Below are positions 50,553 through 60,004 of a DNA stretch of 64,000 bases, in pieces. Numbering within the stretch: the first letter of the stretch is position 1; each line of letters starts with the position of its first letter. Both the position numbers and the translations under genes were made by a program. This DNA comes from Bacillota bacterium. GTDB taxonomy: Bacteria > Bacillota > JADQBR01. The notes below the pieces were generated by a model, which was not told the origin of the DNA, did not search any database, and was given only the letters and a program-made list of their open reading frames with translations. The stretch spans positions 1-64,000 of the forward strand of contig JADQBR010000036.1 in the NCBI GenBank assembly GCA_016278515.1, written 5' to 3'.

Positions 50553-52871
50553 TTATCGTTTTAAGTTAACCAATTCCTGTAGAATCTCATCAGACGTAGA
50601 TATGGTCCGAGAGTTAGCCTGGAATCCTCTTTGGGTAATAACCATATCAGTAAATTCTTCCGCTAAGTCCACATTGGACATCTCTAAAGCATTGGCAACG
50701 ATAGTGCCCCTACCGACAGTTTCTGGAGCGTCAATTTGAGGATCTCCGGAGTTACCGGTAGATCGGTACAAGCTGTTACCGATCTTATTTAAACCACCCA
50801 TGTTGGCAAATGTGGCTAACGTAATCTGTCCCAGCACCTTGCGGTAACCGCCTGCGAATTCACCTATAATAGTGCCATCCTTTTCTACATTAATGTTTGA
50901 TATGGTACTGGCAGGGTTACCATCCTGATTCCTGGCCACAACAGAAAAGGCTCCTTCAAACTGAGTCAAACCTTCAAAATCCGGGCTAACAGTTACCCTA
51001 TCAGCATCCGAACCAATGGGGTCAAAGCTAAAGGATTTTGTTAATTTCCCCGTGCTGGCAAGATTGGTTTTCCGAGTAGCTTCTTCATCAATTTTACCGT
51101 AAACATCAAACAGTATTGAACCAGTTCTAGGATTTGTGGCCGCCGCTGAACCACCAATCATATTAGTTACTGGGGTAGGGTCCGCTAACGCAGCAGCATA
51201 TGAACTATCTGCTAGGGAAGCATCCACCAACGTCGCTGTTTCGGGATCCCCATTAAGAGCACTAACTACATCACTTAAGGTTGCTCCCGGGGCCAAGCTA
51301 ACCGTAATGTTGGTGCCATCTGCAGATGCTGTTGTGGCTGTGGCCGTTGATAAATTCTGCAGTTTAATACTTATCTCGTTTCCTGCAACACCCTGGAAGT
51401 CAGCTGTTATGTCCAACCCCTCAAGAAAACCACCGACAAATTGAGTTTCTGCTACTTCTCCTGCTAGGTAATCTGAATAAGCAGAGTTTACCTTCGCCTC
51501 TACATCCGCAGATAAATTAGTATTGATTACGTCAACCACGTCTTGAAGTGTGCTTGTCACCTGTCCATTTGCGTCTGTGGCCAGCGTTACAGTTACTTTG
51601 TCGTTGCTATTAATAGACGCGGCAAGTGTTTGACCAGCTGCTCCGTTACCGTCATCAATGACAATAGAATAATCATTACCATCTAAACCTGAGTTGGCTG
51701 CACTAATAGTAATGGCTGCTGACTCAACGCCACCTTTCAAAGTAACCGATGGCTCTGCGGAGGCAGGGTCAGTAGAAGTTGCCGTACTGGCAACTTTTGC
51801 CCCAATCAACGAGGATGCCGGGCTGAAGTTAATGCTGTCCGCTACTTCCTGGTATGACTTAAGATTGGTGCCATTTTTTCCAATTGTTACTGTTATTTTA
51901 TCCCCTACTACTTCAACGGTAGTAGGTGCGTCATCTTCTGCTGCTTCCAAGAATTCAACAGAAATGTTGTTTCCATCCGTTCCGCCTACATTAGCGGTGA
52001 TAATCATATCGCCGCCCATCATGCTGCCTGATGCCTTAGTGGCCGGAATGTCCAATGTAGTTCTAGCTTTACCCATGTAGGCCGTGGTAGCCTCCGGTTC
52101 AAAAACGTTCGCCTGAGCAGCTTCTATTGCAAATTGTTTAGCATCTTGTGACAAAGAGGAAAAGTTTGGAAAATATTCATTTATATAACCTTGAATTAGC
52201 GAATCATCCTCAGCTAAACTTACTGAATACTGCCATTCATTATCCGCTGTTTTAGTGTAAGTAGTGTTTATCATATGACTCTGACCCTGGGAATCATATA
52301 CTTGTTTTGCTACTATTGTAGATGTTCCAATTTCTGCCTTAGAATTTAAGTTATTCACAAAAGTTATCTCTTTGGTAGGTTCCGGTTCCAAACCGGAATC
52401 CCCGGGGATAACTATATCTCCAACTGTTTGAGTTAATGTTCCTAGATCATCCACGGTATAACCTTGAACTCTCAAACCTGTTTGGTTAACTAAGGTGCCG
52501 GTGGCATCAAATTCAAAAGCACCCAAACGGCTGAATACAAATTCTCCTTGTGAATCTTTGAGACTATAGAACCCGTCACCGGATATAGCCATATCAGTAT
52601 CCCTTTCCGTCGGCTGAATACTACCGGGACTAAAGATGGTATTAGTGGAGCCTATAGCCACACCTAACCCCACCTGGGTGGGGTTAATCCCCCCTTGTTC
52701 ATCCGTTGGTCTAGAAGCGTTTCTTAAAGTTTGACTAAACAGATCCAGGAAAGTGACGCGACTTTTCTTATACCCAAATGTATTGACGTTAGCAACGTTA
52801 TTCCCAATAATATCCATGCGTACCTGGTGTGCTTTTAATCCGGAAACTCCGGAATACAATGAACGTAACAT
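50553..52871 (-). CDS. flgE: FlgE, flagellar hook protein with enlarged central region
   Basis: FlgE polymerises into the hook. The 772-residue protein has the axial N-terminal motif GLKAHQVRMDIIGNNVANVNTFGYKKSR, the ERDTDMAISGDGFY segment, and the C-terminal VDLAEEFTDMVITQRGFQANSRTISTSDEIL. The family usually has about 400-450 residues. The extra length lies in residues about 270-580 as three consecutive modules of roughly 100 residues, each ending in a G-G. Each module has a pattern like G-N-x-I-S-I / I-T-V-T-L / D-V-V-x-A-I-N. They should form surface domains on the hook. Hairpins flank the gene on both sides. Confidence 0.93.
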   Translation of the reverse strand: MLRSLYSGVSGLKAHQVRMDIIGNNVANVNTFGYKKSRVTFLDLFSQTLRNASRPTDEQGGINPTQVGLGVAIGSTNTIFSPGSIQPTERDTDMAISGDGFYSLKDSQGEFVFSRLGAFEFDATGTLVNQTGLRVQGYTVDDLGTLTQTVGDIVIPGDSGLEPEPTKEITFVNNLNSKAEIGTSTIVAKQVYDSQGQSHMINTTYTKTADNEWQYSVSLAEDDSLIQGYINEYFPNFSSLSQDAKQFAIEAAQANVFEPEATTAYMGKARTTLDIPATKASGSMMGGDMIITANVGGTDGNNISVEFLEAAEDDAPTTVEVVGDKITVTIGKNGTNLKSYQEVADSINFSPASSLIGAKVASTATSTDPASAEPSVTLKGGVESAAITISAANSGLDGNDYSIVIDDGNGAAGQTLAASINSNDKVTVTLATDANGQVTSTLQDVVDVINTNLSADVEAKVNSAYSDYLAGEVAETQFVGGFLEGLDITADFQGVAGNEISIKLQNLSTATATTASADGTNITVSLAPGATLSDVVSALNGDPETATLVDASLADSSYAAALADPTPVTNMIGGSAAATNPRTGSILFDVYGKIDEEATRKTNLASTGKLTKSFSFDPIGSDADRVTVSPDFEGLTQFEGAFSVVARNQDGNPASTISNINVEKDGTIIGEFAGGYRKVLGQITLATFANMGGLNKIGNSLYRSTGNSGDPQIDAPETVGRGTIVANALEMSNVDLAEEFTDMVITQRGFQANSRTISTSDEILQELVNLKR

Positions 52872-52905
52872 TAATATCGACCTCCAAATTTTAAATTAGG
52901 TAATT

Positions 52906-52930
52906 AGTTGTTGTCAGTCGGACAACAACT
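52906..52930 (-). promoter_or_regulatory. intercistronic hairpin upstream of flgE
   Basis: AGTTGTTGTC and GACAACAACT form a perfect ten-pair stem with an AGTCG loop, between the upstream flagellar-operon gene and flgE. No T run follows, so RNA processing or stabilisation of the flgE message is more likely than termination. Confidence 0.6.
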
Positions 52931-52958
52931 TTGGGCTTCCTCATAGAGGTCCAGCCCG

Positions 52959-53348
52959 TTAAACAATTACTGCACTGTCAATATTGGTAAAGACATTTTC
53001 TTTTAAGCTCTGTCCGTCTACTGCGGTTACTACCGTCTTGTTGGGGACACTGACTATAAACGCCAAATCGTTCATCAGTACCAAAGATTCCCGGGCACCT
53101 TTTTCGCCGGCCCTTTGAACAGCTTGGTTAAGCTTTTCCACCTGCTGCGGTTCTAAGGTAATGTTACGACTAGACAAACGCTGTTGGGCATGCTTAGAAA
53201 ATTTAACTTCCGTAGAAGTTTCAACGGTCTGTTGGAGTACTGCATCAAAGGACGGGCCCGCAATCGGCTGTTTATCTTTAGGTTGTTGGTTCTGTTTCCC
53301 CGGTTGTACCGGTGCTATCGGCTGTTGTAGATTGATTTTGTTGGTCAA
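52959..53348 (-). CDS. flagellar operon protein (TIGR02530-like)
   Basis: This 129-residue protein has the pattern [16 protein letters not shown]...[38 protein letters not shown]. That pattern is typical of a conserved flagellar operon protein found between flgD and flgE in Firmicutes. Its precise function is not established to my knowledge; a role in hook assembly is likely from position. The TTG at 53348 is eight bases after GGAGG; the gene overlaps flgD by 71 bases. Confidence 0.82.
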   Translation of the reverse strand: MTNKINLQQPIAPVQPGKQNQQPKDKQPIAGPSFDAVLQQTVETSTEVKFSKHAQQRLSSRNITLEPQQVEKLNQAVQRAGEKGARESLVLMNDLAFIVSVPNKTVVTAVDGQSLKENVFTNIDSAVIV

Positions 53349-53898
53349 CTGTGTCACCTCCGGATCCGTCTTCAACTTCTTCTATTAAAGAAGCCTCCTT
53401 AATGTTTCGCCAATTTAAGCTGGCATCACCCACCATTAAGATAGGGTCGCCACCGTTCATTTTAACGCCAGTAACTTTCCCTGTGATTTCCTCATCGGAA
53501 CTGTCAATACCGGTCACATCTTTACCCAAGAGAGTTAATACTCCCAGCACCTGCCAACCTGCGTTATTCTGCTGCTGCTCCAAAAAGCCCGTAAACTTTT
53601 CATCGTATTTGGCAAAATTAGCATTAAACTGCGAAAACTCAGTTCCAAAACCGGAGAAACTTTCGTTTAGGCTTTCTATACCTTCATTTGTATTTTGCGC
53701 CTGCTCCAAAGCGTTAAACTGAGCTAGCTGTGCAATAAATTCAGTGTCCTTTAAAGGTTCCATCGGATCCTGATACTTTAATTGTGTTACCAATAGACTC
53801 AAAAAATCATCTTTCCCCAGCGTGTCCCGCGACTCTTCTTTTGTGATATTAGTCGTTCCGGCCTGATTACTTGCATTTTTAGTGCCTTGAATTTCCAT
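53278..53898 (-). CDS. flgD: FlgD, hook-capping protein
   Basis: FlgD caps the growing hook. The 206-residue protein has the conserved N-terminus [40 protein letters not shown] and a C-terminal beta domain. The tail after about residue 185 is rich in T, S and Q and overlaps the next gene in another frame, so it is probably dispensable. Confidence 0.93.
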   Translation of the reverse strand: MEIQGTKNASNQAGTTNITKEESRDTLGKDDFLSLLVTQLKYQDPMEPLKDTEFIAQLAQFNALEQAQNTNEGIESLNESFSGFGTEFSQFNANFAKYDEKFTGFLEQQQNNAGWQVLGVLTLLGKDVTGIDSSDEEITGKVTGVKMNGGDPILMVGDASLNWRNIKEASLIEEVEDGSGGDTVDQQNQSTTADSTGTTGETEPTT

Positions 53899-53912
53899 GT
53901 TCTCACCTCCTT

Positions 53913-56435
53913 CTATGCTAAATAGTCGACCAGTTGATTTGTGCTTCTTTGAACGTCCTCAGCCTGACCATCAATCACTTCACCAGAGGAATTTCGCTCA
54001 CCATAATTCCACTGTTTTCCTTTATTAAACCGCTGTTGCTGCTGCTGAAACTGGAAAAGTTGAGATTGTTGTTGGTTGCCGTCATCCTGTACAGTAACGT
54101 TCATTTGTCCTACTTTAATACCTTGTGCCTGAAGCGTTTCTTTTAGTATGGGGAGATACTCCTTGATCATCTCCTGCACCTTATGACTCTCTACCGCTAT
54201 CTTGGCAACAATGCCGGCATCAGTATGTTCAACTTTTAAGGATAACTGTCCTAAGTGCTGCGGTTTCAGTTTAATTTGAATTTCTTGTTTGCCTTCAGTA
54301 GATAGAACTTGGGTTTTCCCAACTATCTGCTTGAAGATCGACTCTCCCATTTCCTGGCTGCGCGTTTGATTAAAGACCTTAGAAAAATCTGTGCCGGAGT
54401 TTCCTTTTTGGTGTACACTGGCAAGAGTCATTTCCTTGCCTGTAGCCAACTGTTTAGTATTTTCTTCTTGGTCCTTAGAGAAATTAGCGTTATCGTTTCC
54501 GGCATCCTTTGATAATGTTGCCTTTTGGGCGCTTAGTAAATTGTCGCTAGGCAACTTAGTGGATGTCAATTGCACCCTTGGATAGTCCGCCTTTTCCGGC
54601 ATAAAATTTGAAATAAGATTCTTTATTTTATCGGTATCAACAGATAGTTCCTTTAGCTGCCCATCAGTATGCATCACTATATCTTTGACCAATCTTGTGA
54701 TTTCTTGTGACTTTACATTTAGCCCCTGGTTTAGCCGATTTACCACTTGCAGATACTGCTTTTTCTGATCTTTGCTCAACCCTAAGGTTTCTAATGCGTC
54801 TCTCAACTCCTGCGGTAGCTGCCGGCTTTCCTCGTTCCCTTTACCATCTGCTAGAATGCTTTGCTGATTTTGTGCTTGCAGCAAGTCGTTTTTAGCAAGA
54901 CTTTGCACACTATGATTGGTGCCTTCGCTGTTGTTAATCAGTTTTAGTATGGCGTTTTCTGCTGAGCTTGATAGCTGTCGAGGTTCCGTCAACGGATTCT
55001 TCCCTGTAGTATCCCTGTCCTCGGCCGTTTGTTTAACCAAAGCTTCCACTAATTTAACGATCTGCCTATTTGGTATTAATTCCTGCCGTTCCCCATTGGT
55101 ACTAAGGATTTGTAATAATCGGCTGACAGCTTGGTCACTTTCACCTTGACTTAACTGCTGACTAACTTGCCTTAAAGCATTATCAGGCATATGCTCGTTG
55201 TTCTGCGAAGATAATTGTGTTGGGCCCAAACCTTGTAGGTTATCAGCTATCTGAGTTAATACCAGACTGAAAGCTCCTAAGATGTTCTTCGCCTTCCCAT
55301 CATCCTGTTGGGCTTGAATTTTACCCAACTGCTGCAGTAATTGTATTAGGTCGGCTTTAACGGATTGATAGGTGCTGCCTTGAACTTCATTCTTGCCTTC
55401 TGCAAGATTCGAAACAGGTTGTTGAACATCAGTTCCTCGTAATTGCTGAAGCAACTGCACTAGCTCAGGTTGCAATTTTTTGCCGGATACCTCACCAGGT
55501 TGACTTGTCAGCTTATCCGACGAACCCAGCAGCATTGTTAATAATTCTGCAATATCCTGCCCTTCCGGATTGTCCACAGAGGAAGTAGTTGTTTCAGAAG
55601 TATCTTCCATGCCCCCGGCCTGTCCAAACTGTTGATTATTGTTCGACTGCTCGCTAGATGACTGTCCCAACTGTTTAAGCATCTGGGTTAGTGTCGTCCT
55701 TAATTGTGCTTCGGCATGGCCTTGTCCTTGCTGCTGATTAACAACCTTAGTCATCAAGTCCTGCACTATTCCGACTAAACCCAAGTCACTCTTTAAGGTT
55801 TGCACTAATTCCTGGATAGGCAAATTGGGATCTTTTGGCTGAAAAGCATCTGTCTGACCCAGTTTATAATCAGTAATCTCTGTCTCACCAAGAGCTTTTC
55901 CTGCCTCATTAAACAACCGTGCCAGTTTCCATGCTTTTTCTCCTAGCTCACCGGTTTCAGCTTGCCCTTCGAGCTGTCTTACAGCAGCCTCGGTAGTTAA
56001 TTCCTTAGCAATTAGAGTAAAAGTCAAACTTGCATTTTGTTGCTGATCTGGCATCTCACTTAACTGCTGAAATAATTGTGCTAATGCAGTTACAGGCGGG
56101 TCCCCAGTAGTCCCTTTTCCTTCCACCTGATTCACAGCAGTCTTAATGGTCATTTCCTTCATCATCTGAGTCGAAATTAACCTTGCATTTTGCTGCTCGC
56201 CTGGCATCTCACTTGACTGCTGAAATAATTGTGCTAATGCAGTTATAGGCGGGGCCCCAGTACTTTGTCCTTCTGCCTGATTTGGCGTCTTGGTTGCCAG
56301 GGCTTGTAGTGCAGCGATTAAATCAGCAAAGCTCTCAGTCTCTGTTCCTTGGCCTTGCCCCCCATAAGAGCCCGACATTTGCATTGAAGCACCTGCGGCA
56401 TTTCCTGCCTGCCCTAACATCAGGTTTACATTCAC
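53913..56435 (-). CDS. fliK: FliK, hook-length control protein (long form)
   Basis: FliK measures hook length and triggers the FlhB switch. The 840-residue protein is about twice the usual length. The C-terminal Flg_hook domain is clear ([30 protein letters not shown]...[19 protein letters not shown]). The rest is Q-, S- and T-rich, with repeated helices of the type [13 protein letters not shown] and [10 protein letters not shown]. Two 51-codon units near the N-terminus are nearly identical in DNA. The GTG at 56435 is five bases after GGGGG and is preferred over an earlier TTG/ATG-type start. Confidence 0.88.
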   Translation of the reverse strand: MNVNLMLGQAGNAAGASMQMSGSYGGQGQGTETESFADLIAALQALATKTPNQAEGQSTGAPPITALAQLFQQSSEMPGEQQNARLISTQMMKEMTIKTAVNQVEGKGTTGDPPVTALAQLFQQLSEMPDQQQNASLTFTLIAKELTTEAAVRQLEGQAETGELGEKAWKLARLFNEAGKALGETEITDYKLGQTDAFQPKDPNLPIQELVQTLKSDLGLVGIVQDLMTKVVNQQQGQGHAEAQLRTTLTQMLKQLGQSSSEQSNNNQQFGQAGGMEDTSETTTSSVDNPEGQDIAELLTMLLGSSDKLTSQPGEVSGKKLQPELVQLLQQLRGTDVQQPVSNLAEGKNEVQGSTYQSVKADLIQLLQQLGKIQAQQDDGKAKNILGAFSLVLTQIADNLQGLGPTQLSSQNNEHMPDNALRQVSQQLSQGESDQAVSRLLQILSTNGERQELIPNRQIVKLVEALVKQTAEDRDTTGKNPLTEPRQLSSSAENAILKLINNSEGTNHSVQSLAKNDLLQAQNQQSILADGKGNEESRQLPQELRDALETLGLSKDQKKQYLQVVNRLNQGLNVKSQEITRLVKDIVMHTDGQLKELSVDTDKIKNLISNFMPEKADYPRVQLTSTKLPSDNLLSAQKATLSKDAGNDNANFSKDQEENTKQLATGKEMTLASVHQKGNSGTDFSKVFNQTRSQEMGESIFKQIVGKTQVLSTEGKQEIQIKLKPQHLGQLSLKVEHTDAGIVAKIAVESHKVQEMIKEYLPILKETLQAQGIKVGQMNVTVQDDGNQQQSQLFQFQQQQQRFNKGKQWNYGERNSSGEVIDGQAEDVQRSTNQLVDYLA

Positions 56436-56463
56436 TTGTTCACCCCCTTTCCATAATAACCCT

Positions 56464-56898
56464 TCATCTATCAACTCTCTTTCTTACGAAAGAAGCAGTT
56501 GCCACTTCATCCAGCAGTTTTTGCTGCTTTGAATTAAACTCATAGACATACCTTTCCTGTTGGCGCTCTTTTAACTTATCCAACACCTGGCGTTCCTGCA
56601 TAGCAGATACCAATTCAACCCGCTTTTCCTTAACCATATTTTCCGCGCTAGATAACCTTTGGGCTTGAGAAACTATCTGCTGCTCCAACACATTAAGGTA
56701 ATGATGAGTATGTACTAGGCTGTTTAAGTCAATTGGTCCGTTTAATGGCTGTTGAACGGCTTGTTTCTCCTCTTTGTACTGTGTAAGCAAGGTTTTTGCA
56801 TGGTGTTGGCCACGAAACGCTTCCCCTAACTGCTGTTTTTTTTCCTCTTCCAGCGCTTGCTTGTAGTCTAGTACCTTTTGTAATTTAAAACTAAACAT
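56464..56898 (-). CDS. fliJ: FliJ, export chaperone/ATPase stalk
   Basis: This 144-residue all-helical coiled coil starts MFSFKLQKVLDYKQALEEEKKQQLGEAF, typical of FliJ, the gamma-like stalk in the FliI hexamer. It follows fliI with a 15-base gap. Confidence 0.9.
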   Translation of the reverse strand: MFSFKLQKVLDYKQALEEEKKQQLGEAFRGQHHAKTLLTQYKEEKQAVQQPLNGPIDLNSLVHTHHYLNVLEQQIVSQAQRLSSAENMVKEKRVELVSAMQERQVLDKLKERQQERYVYEFNSKQQKLLDEVATASFVRKRVDR

Positions 56899-56913
56899 TA
56901 TAAAGCCACCTCT

Positions 56914-58233
56914 TTAAACCATTGCATTTTGTAGCTGTTTCAGAACTTCCTCCATGGAAAGACTTTCGTCAATGTTCTGCCTCAAGAATTTGTTTATTCT
57001 ATCATGATATTTTATAGCCTCATCAATTTTAGGATTGGAACCTCTTTCGTAAGCACCGATACTAATTAAATCCTCGGCTTCTTTATAGGTGGCCAGCAGG
57101 CCTTTCAACCGCCCTGCCAACTGTTGGTGCTGTTTGTCTGTAATCTCCAACATCAACCTACTGATGCTTTCAAGTACATCTACAGCGGGAAAATGATTCT
57201 TGGCTGCCAGCCTCCTAGATAATACAATATGTCCATCTAAGATACCGCGAACAGCGTCAGCAACTGGTTCGTTCATGTCATCTGCATCAACCAACACTGT
57301 ATAGAGCCCGGTTATTGATCCTTGAGCAGAGTTGCCAGCCCGTTCGAGTAACCGTGGAAGCATGGCAAATACTGACGGGGTGTATCCCCGAGTAGCCGGC
57401 GGTTCCCCGATTGCCAGCCCGACTTCTCGTTGGGCCATGGCAAAACGGGTAACGGAATCCATCATGAACATTACCTTTTTACCTTGATCCCGGAAATATT
57501 CTGCAATAGAGGTGGCCACCATAGCCCCTCTAATTCTTATTAATGCAGGCTGGTCGGAAGTAACAACAATTACCACCGAGCGTTTTAAACCATCACTTCC
57601 CAAGTCTTTTTCCAAAAACTCCAGAACTTCTCTGCCCCTTTCTCCTATTAGAGCAATAACATTAATATCAGCACTACTTTTTCGGGCAATCATTCCCATT
57701 AATGTACTTTTACCTACACCACTACCGGCAAAGATACCAATTCTCTGTCCCAAACCACATGTTAATAGCCCGTCAAGAACCTTAACGCCAGTTATTAATT
57801 GTTCTGTAATGCGCTTTCTTGTTAGCGGATTTGGAGGATCATTGTCTACCGGATATGATTGTGCATTTTTACTGTAAGCAAGTTCTGCACCATCCATGAC
57901 ATTCCCTAATCCATCCAGCACCTGCCCCAGCATTTGAGGTCCTACTGCCACCTCTAATGGATGACCTGTAGGTATTACTAAGCACCCAGGTCCAATACCG
58001 CCAAGTTTGCCTAAGGGCATCAACAGCGTCACGCCATCGCGGAAACCTACTACTTCGGCTCGGACTATGCCGTTTCCGGGTGGGTAAATGTTACAAACCT
58101 CACCGATGGATACATCAATACCCTGAACCTCTACGGTAAGTCCTACCACTCTAGTAACTTTACCGCGAGTTTGCATAAAGTCTATGCTGTTTACTTGTTG
58201 GGAAAAGCTCTCCCAAGGAATATTAACTGTCAA
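56914..58233 (-). CDS. fliI: FliI, export ATPase
   Basis: This 439-residue F1-beta-like ATPase has Walker A GIFAGSGVGKSTLMG, the IGERGREVLEFLE segment, Walker B KVMFMMDSVTRFA and RGYTPSVFAMLPRLLERAG. It powers export with FliH and FliJ. It overlaps fliH by 11 bases. Confidence 0.96.
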   Translation of the reverse strand: MTVNIPWESFSQQVNSIDFMQTRGKVTRVVGLTVEVQGIDVSIGEVCNIYPPGNGIVRAEVVGFRDGVTLLMPLGKLGGIGPGCLVIPTGHPLEVAVGPQMLGQVLDGLGNVMDGAELAYSKNAQSYPVDNDPPNPLTRKRITEQLITGVKVLDGLLTCGLGQRIGIFAGSGVGKSTLMGMIARKSSADINVIALIGERGREVLEFLEKDLGSDGLKRSVVIVVTSDQPALIRIRGAMVATSIAEYFRDQGKKVMFMMDSVTRFAMAQREVGLAIGEPPATRGYTPSVFAMLPRLLERAGNSAQGSITGLYTVLVDADDMNEPVADAVRGILDGHIVLSRRLAAKNHFPAVDVLESISRLMLEITDKQHQQLAGRLKGLLATYKEAEDLISIGAYERGSNPKIDEAIKYHDRINKFLRQNIDESLSMEEVLKQLQNAMV

Positions 58234-58930
58234 CTTTTTTCCTTCCTAACAATGCTTTTTTTACTCTATCCAATTGCCCATCAATAGTGGCCTCAATCTG
58301 TCCCTGCTCAGTATCCACCAAACAACCACCAGGCGTAATATGTTGATCTACAATAATCCTGAGAGTTACGTTTCCGGGCAGTTCCTGAAGAAGCAGTTCC
58401 TTATTGGATCGCAGTACTTCTGCATCCTTGGGGTTAGCATGTATTAAATAATTCTTACCACCCTTGACTTTCTGAAGCGCTTCTTGCGCGATTATCTTTA
58501 TCTGCTGAGGTGACAGCTCAAGCTGTACCTGAATTAGTTTAGTCGTAATCTCTACTGCCAGGTCTATAATTTTAGGTTCAGTTTCTGCTACAGTCTCTTT
58601 AAGCAAACCTCTTGCCTGGTCTAATACTTCTTGAGCCTGCAATCGCAATTTGTCTGCTTCCTTTTTTCCGACAGTCAATCCCTCATTATATCCTTGTTGA
58701 AAGCCGGTCTCTTGAGCCTCAGTCGCTATTTTATCTCTATCTGCCTTAGCTTGCTCAACTATTTCTTCAGCTTCCAGCCGAGCTTTTTCTTTTAATGTTT
58801 CTAATTCGGGCTCCACTTGTTCTTTTGTCCTGAAAGAGTCCTCTGACTGCTCTTCCGTTTCAAATTGCTCCCTTAAAACAATTTCCTTCCCTTCATCATA
58901 AACATCTGAACCTCTGAATATTTTAGACAA
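58223..58930 (-). CDS. fliH: FliH, regulator of the export ATPase
   Basis: This 235-residue protein has an acidic helical N-terminal half with G-x-x-x-G-like spacing (ETGFQQGYNEGLTVGKKEAD) and a C-terminal domain like ATP-synthase delta (LITHA-type segment near ITPGGCLVDTEQGQIEATIDGQL). It starts inside fliG and ends inside fliI. Confidence 0.9.
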   Translation of the reverse strand: MSKIFRGSDVYDEGKEIVLREQFETEEQSEDSFRTKEQVEPELETLKEKARLEAEEIVEQAKADRDKIATEAQETGFQQGYNEGLTVGKKEADKLRLQAQEVLDQARGLLKETVAETEPKIIDLAVEITTKLIQVQLELSPQQIKIIAQEALQKVKGGKNYLIHANPKDAEVLRSNKELLLQELPGNVTLRIIVDQHITPGGCLVDTEQGQIEATIDGQLDRVKKALLGRKKVDS

Positions 58931-59933
58931 CTATCGAGTCCTCCCCGCCACGGGATATAATAATTTCGCCACTTTCCTCAAGCTGTCGGATTGCTGCAAC
59001 CACCCGCTGTTGAGCCTCTTCTACATCGCGCAACCGTACCGGCCCCATAAATTCGATGTCCTCTTGCAGCATTTCTCCCGCTCTTTTAGATAGATTTTTA
59101 AAGATTCGGGCAGTAACTTCGTCACTGGCACCTTTCAGCGCCAAGGGAAGATCCTTCATGTCTATTTCCTGCATAATTCTGCGAATAGAGGCATCGTCCA
59201 AGGTGATAATATCTTCAAATACAAACAGCCTCTTGCGCACTTCCTCCGCCAACTCAATATCTTCTTCCTCCAAGTCCTCCAAGATTACTTTTTCTGTGCT
59301 TCTATCTACACGGTTAAGAATCTCAACCAAGGCATTAACGCCACCGGCCTCAGCAAACTCTGACTGTACTACGGAGGAAAGTTTTTTCTCAAGCACACCC
59401 TCAATCTCCCGAATGACTTCCGGCGGGGTACGTTCCATTACCGCAATACGTCTAGCGATGTCGCTGCGTCTTTCTTCCGGCAAACTGTTTAGAACTACAG
59501 AAGCTTGATCAGGATCAATGTAAGCTAAGATCAATGCAATAGTCTGTGGATGTTCGTGTTCTATAAAACTCATTAACTGTTTTGGGTCCGTTTTTCTTAT
59601 CATGGAAAAAGGTCGGGTCTTGGTATGAGCTACTAATCTCTTAATAATTTCGCTGGCCTTCTGGGGTCCTACTGATTTGTCCAAGATTTCTCTGGCGTAT
59701 TTGATACCGCCATGCATCAGATATTCCCTTGCATTATGCAGTCCGGAAAAATCCTCCATAACCTGAACCTGGGTCGCCTGATCCACCTTACCCATATTTG
59801 CTATTTCAAAAGTGATTTGTTCTATTTCCTCACCTGATAGCTGTTTTAGTACTTTTGAAGATAGCTCCGGCCCCAAAGATATCATAAAAATAGCTGCTTT
59901 TTTTGCACCGGTATATCGCATTCCCTGCCGCAA
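58923..59933 (-). CDS. fliG: FliG, flagellar motor switch protein
   Basis: FliG is the rotor protein that meets MotA. The 336-residue protein has the armadillo-like N-terminal and middle domains (the latter with EHPQTIALILAYIDPDQASVVLNSLPEERR) and the C-terminal torque helix region with DLPLALKGASDEVTARIFKNLSKRAGEMLQEDIEFMGPVRLRDVEEAQ. The start is a TTG after GGGGTGGG; an ATG four codons later is the alternative. Confidence 0.95.
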   Translation of the reverse strand: MRQGMRYTGAKKAAIFMISLGPELSSKVLKQLSGEEIEQITFEIANMGKVDQATQVQVMEDFSGLHNAREYLMHGGIKYAREILDKSVGPQKASEIIKRLVAHTKTRPFSMIRKTDPKQLMSFIEHEHPQTIALILAYIDPDQASVVLNSLPEERRSDIARRIAVMERTPPEVIREIEGVLEKKLSSVVQSEFAEAGGVNALVEILNRVDRSTEKVILEDLEEEDIELAEEVRKRLFVFEDIITLDDASIRRIMQEIDMKDLPLALKGASDEVTARIFKNLSKRAGEMLQEDIEFMGPVRLRDVEEAQQRVVAAIRQLEESGEIIISRGGEDSIVV

Positions 59934-60004
59934 TTAACCCACCCCTTGATTCTAAGATTACATAAAGCTTAGGGTTCTTCATATAAGTACCTTCCAGGAA
60001 AATC

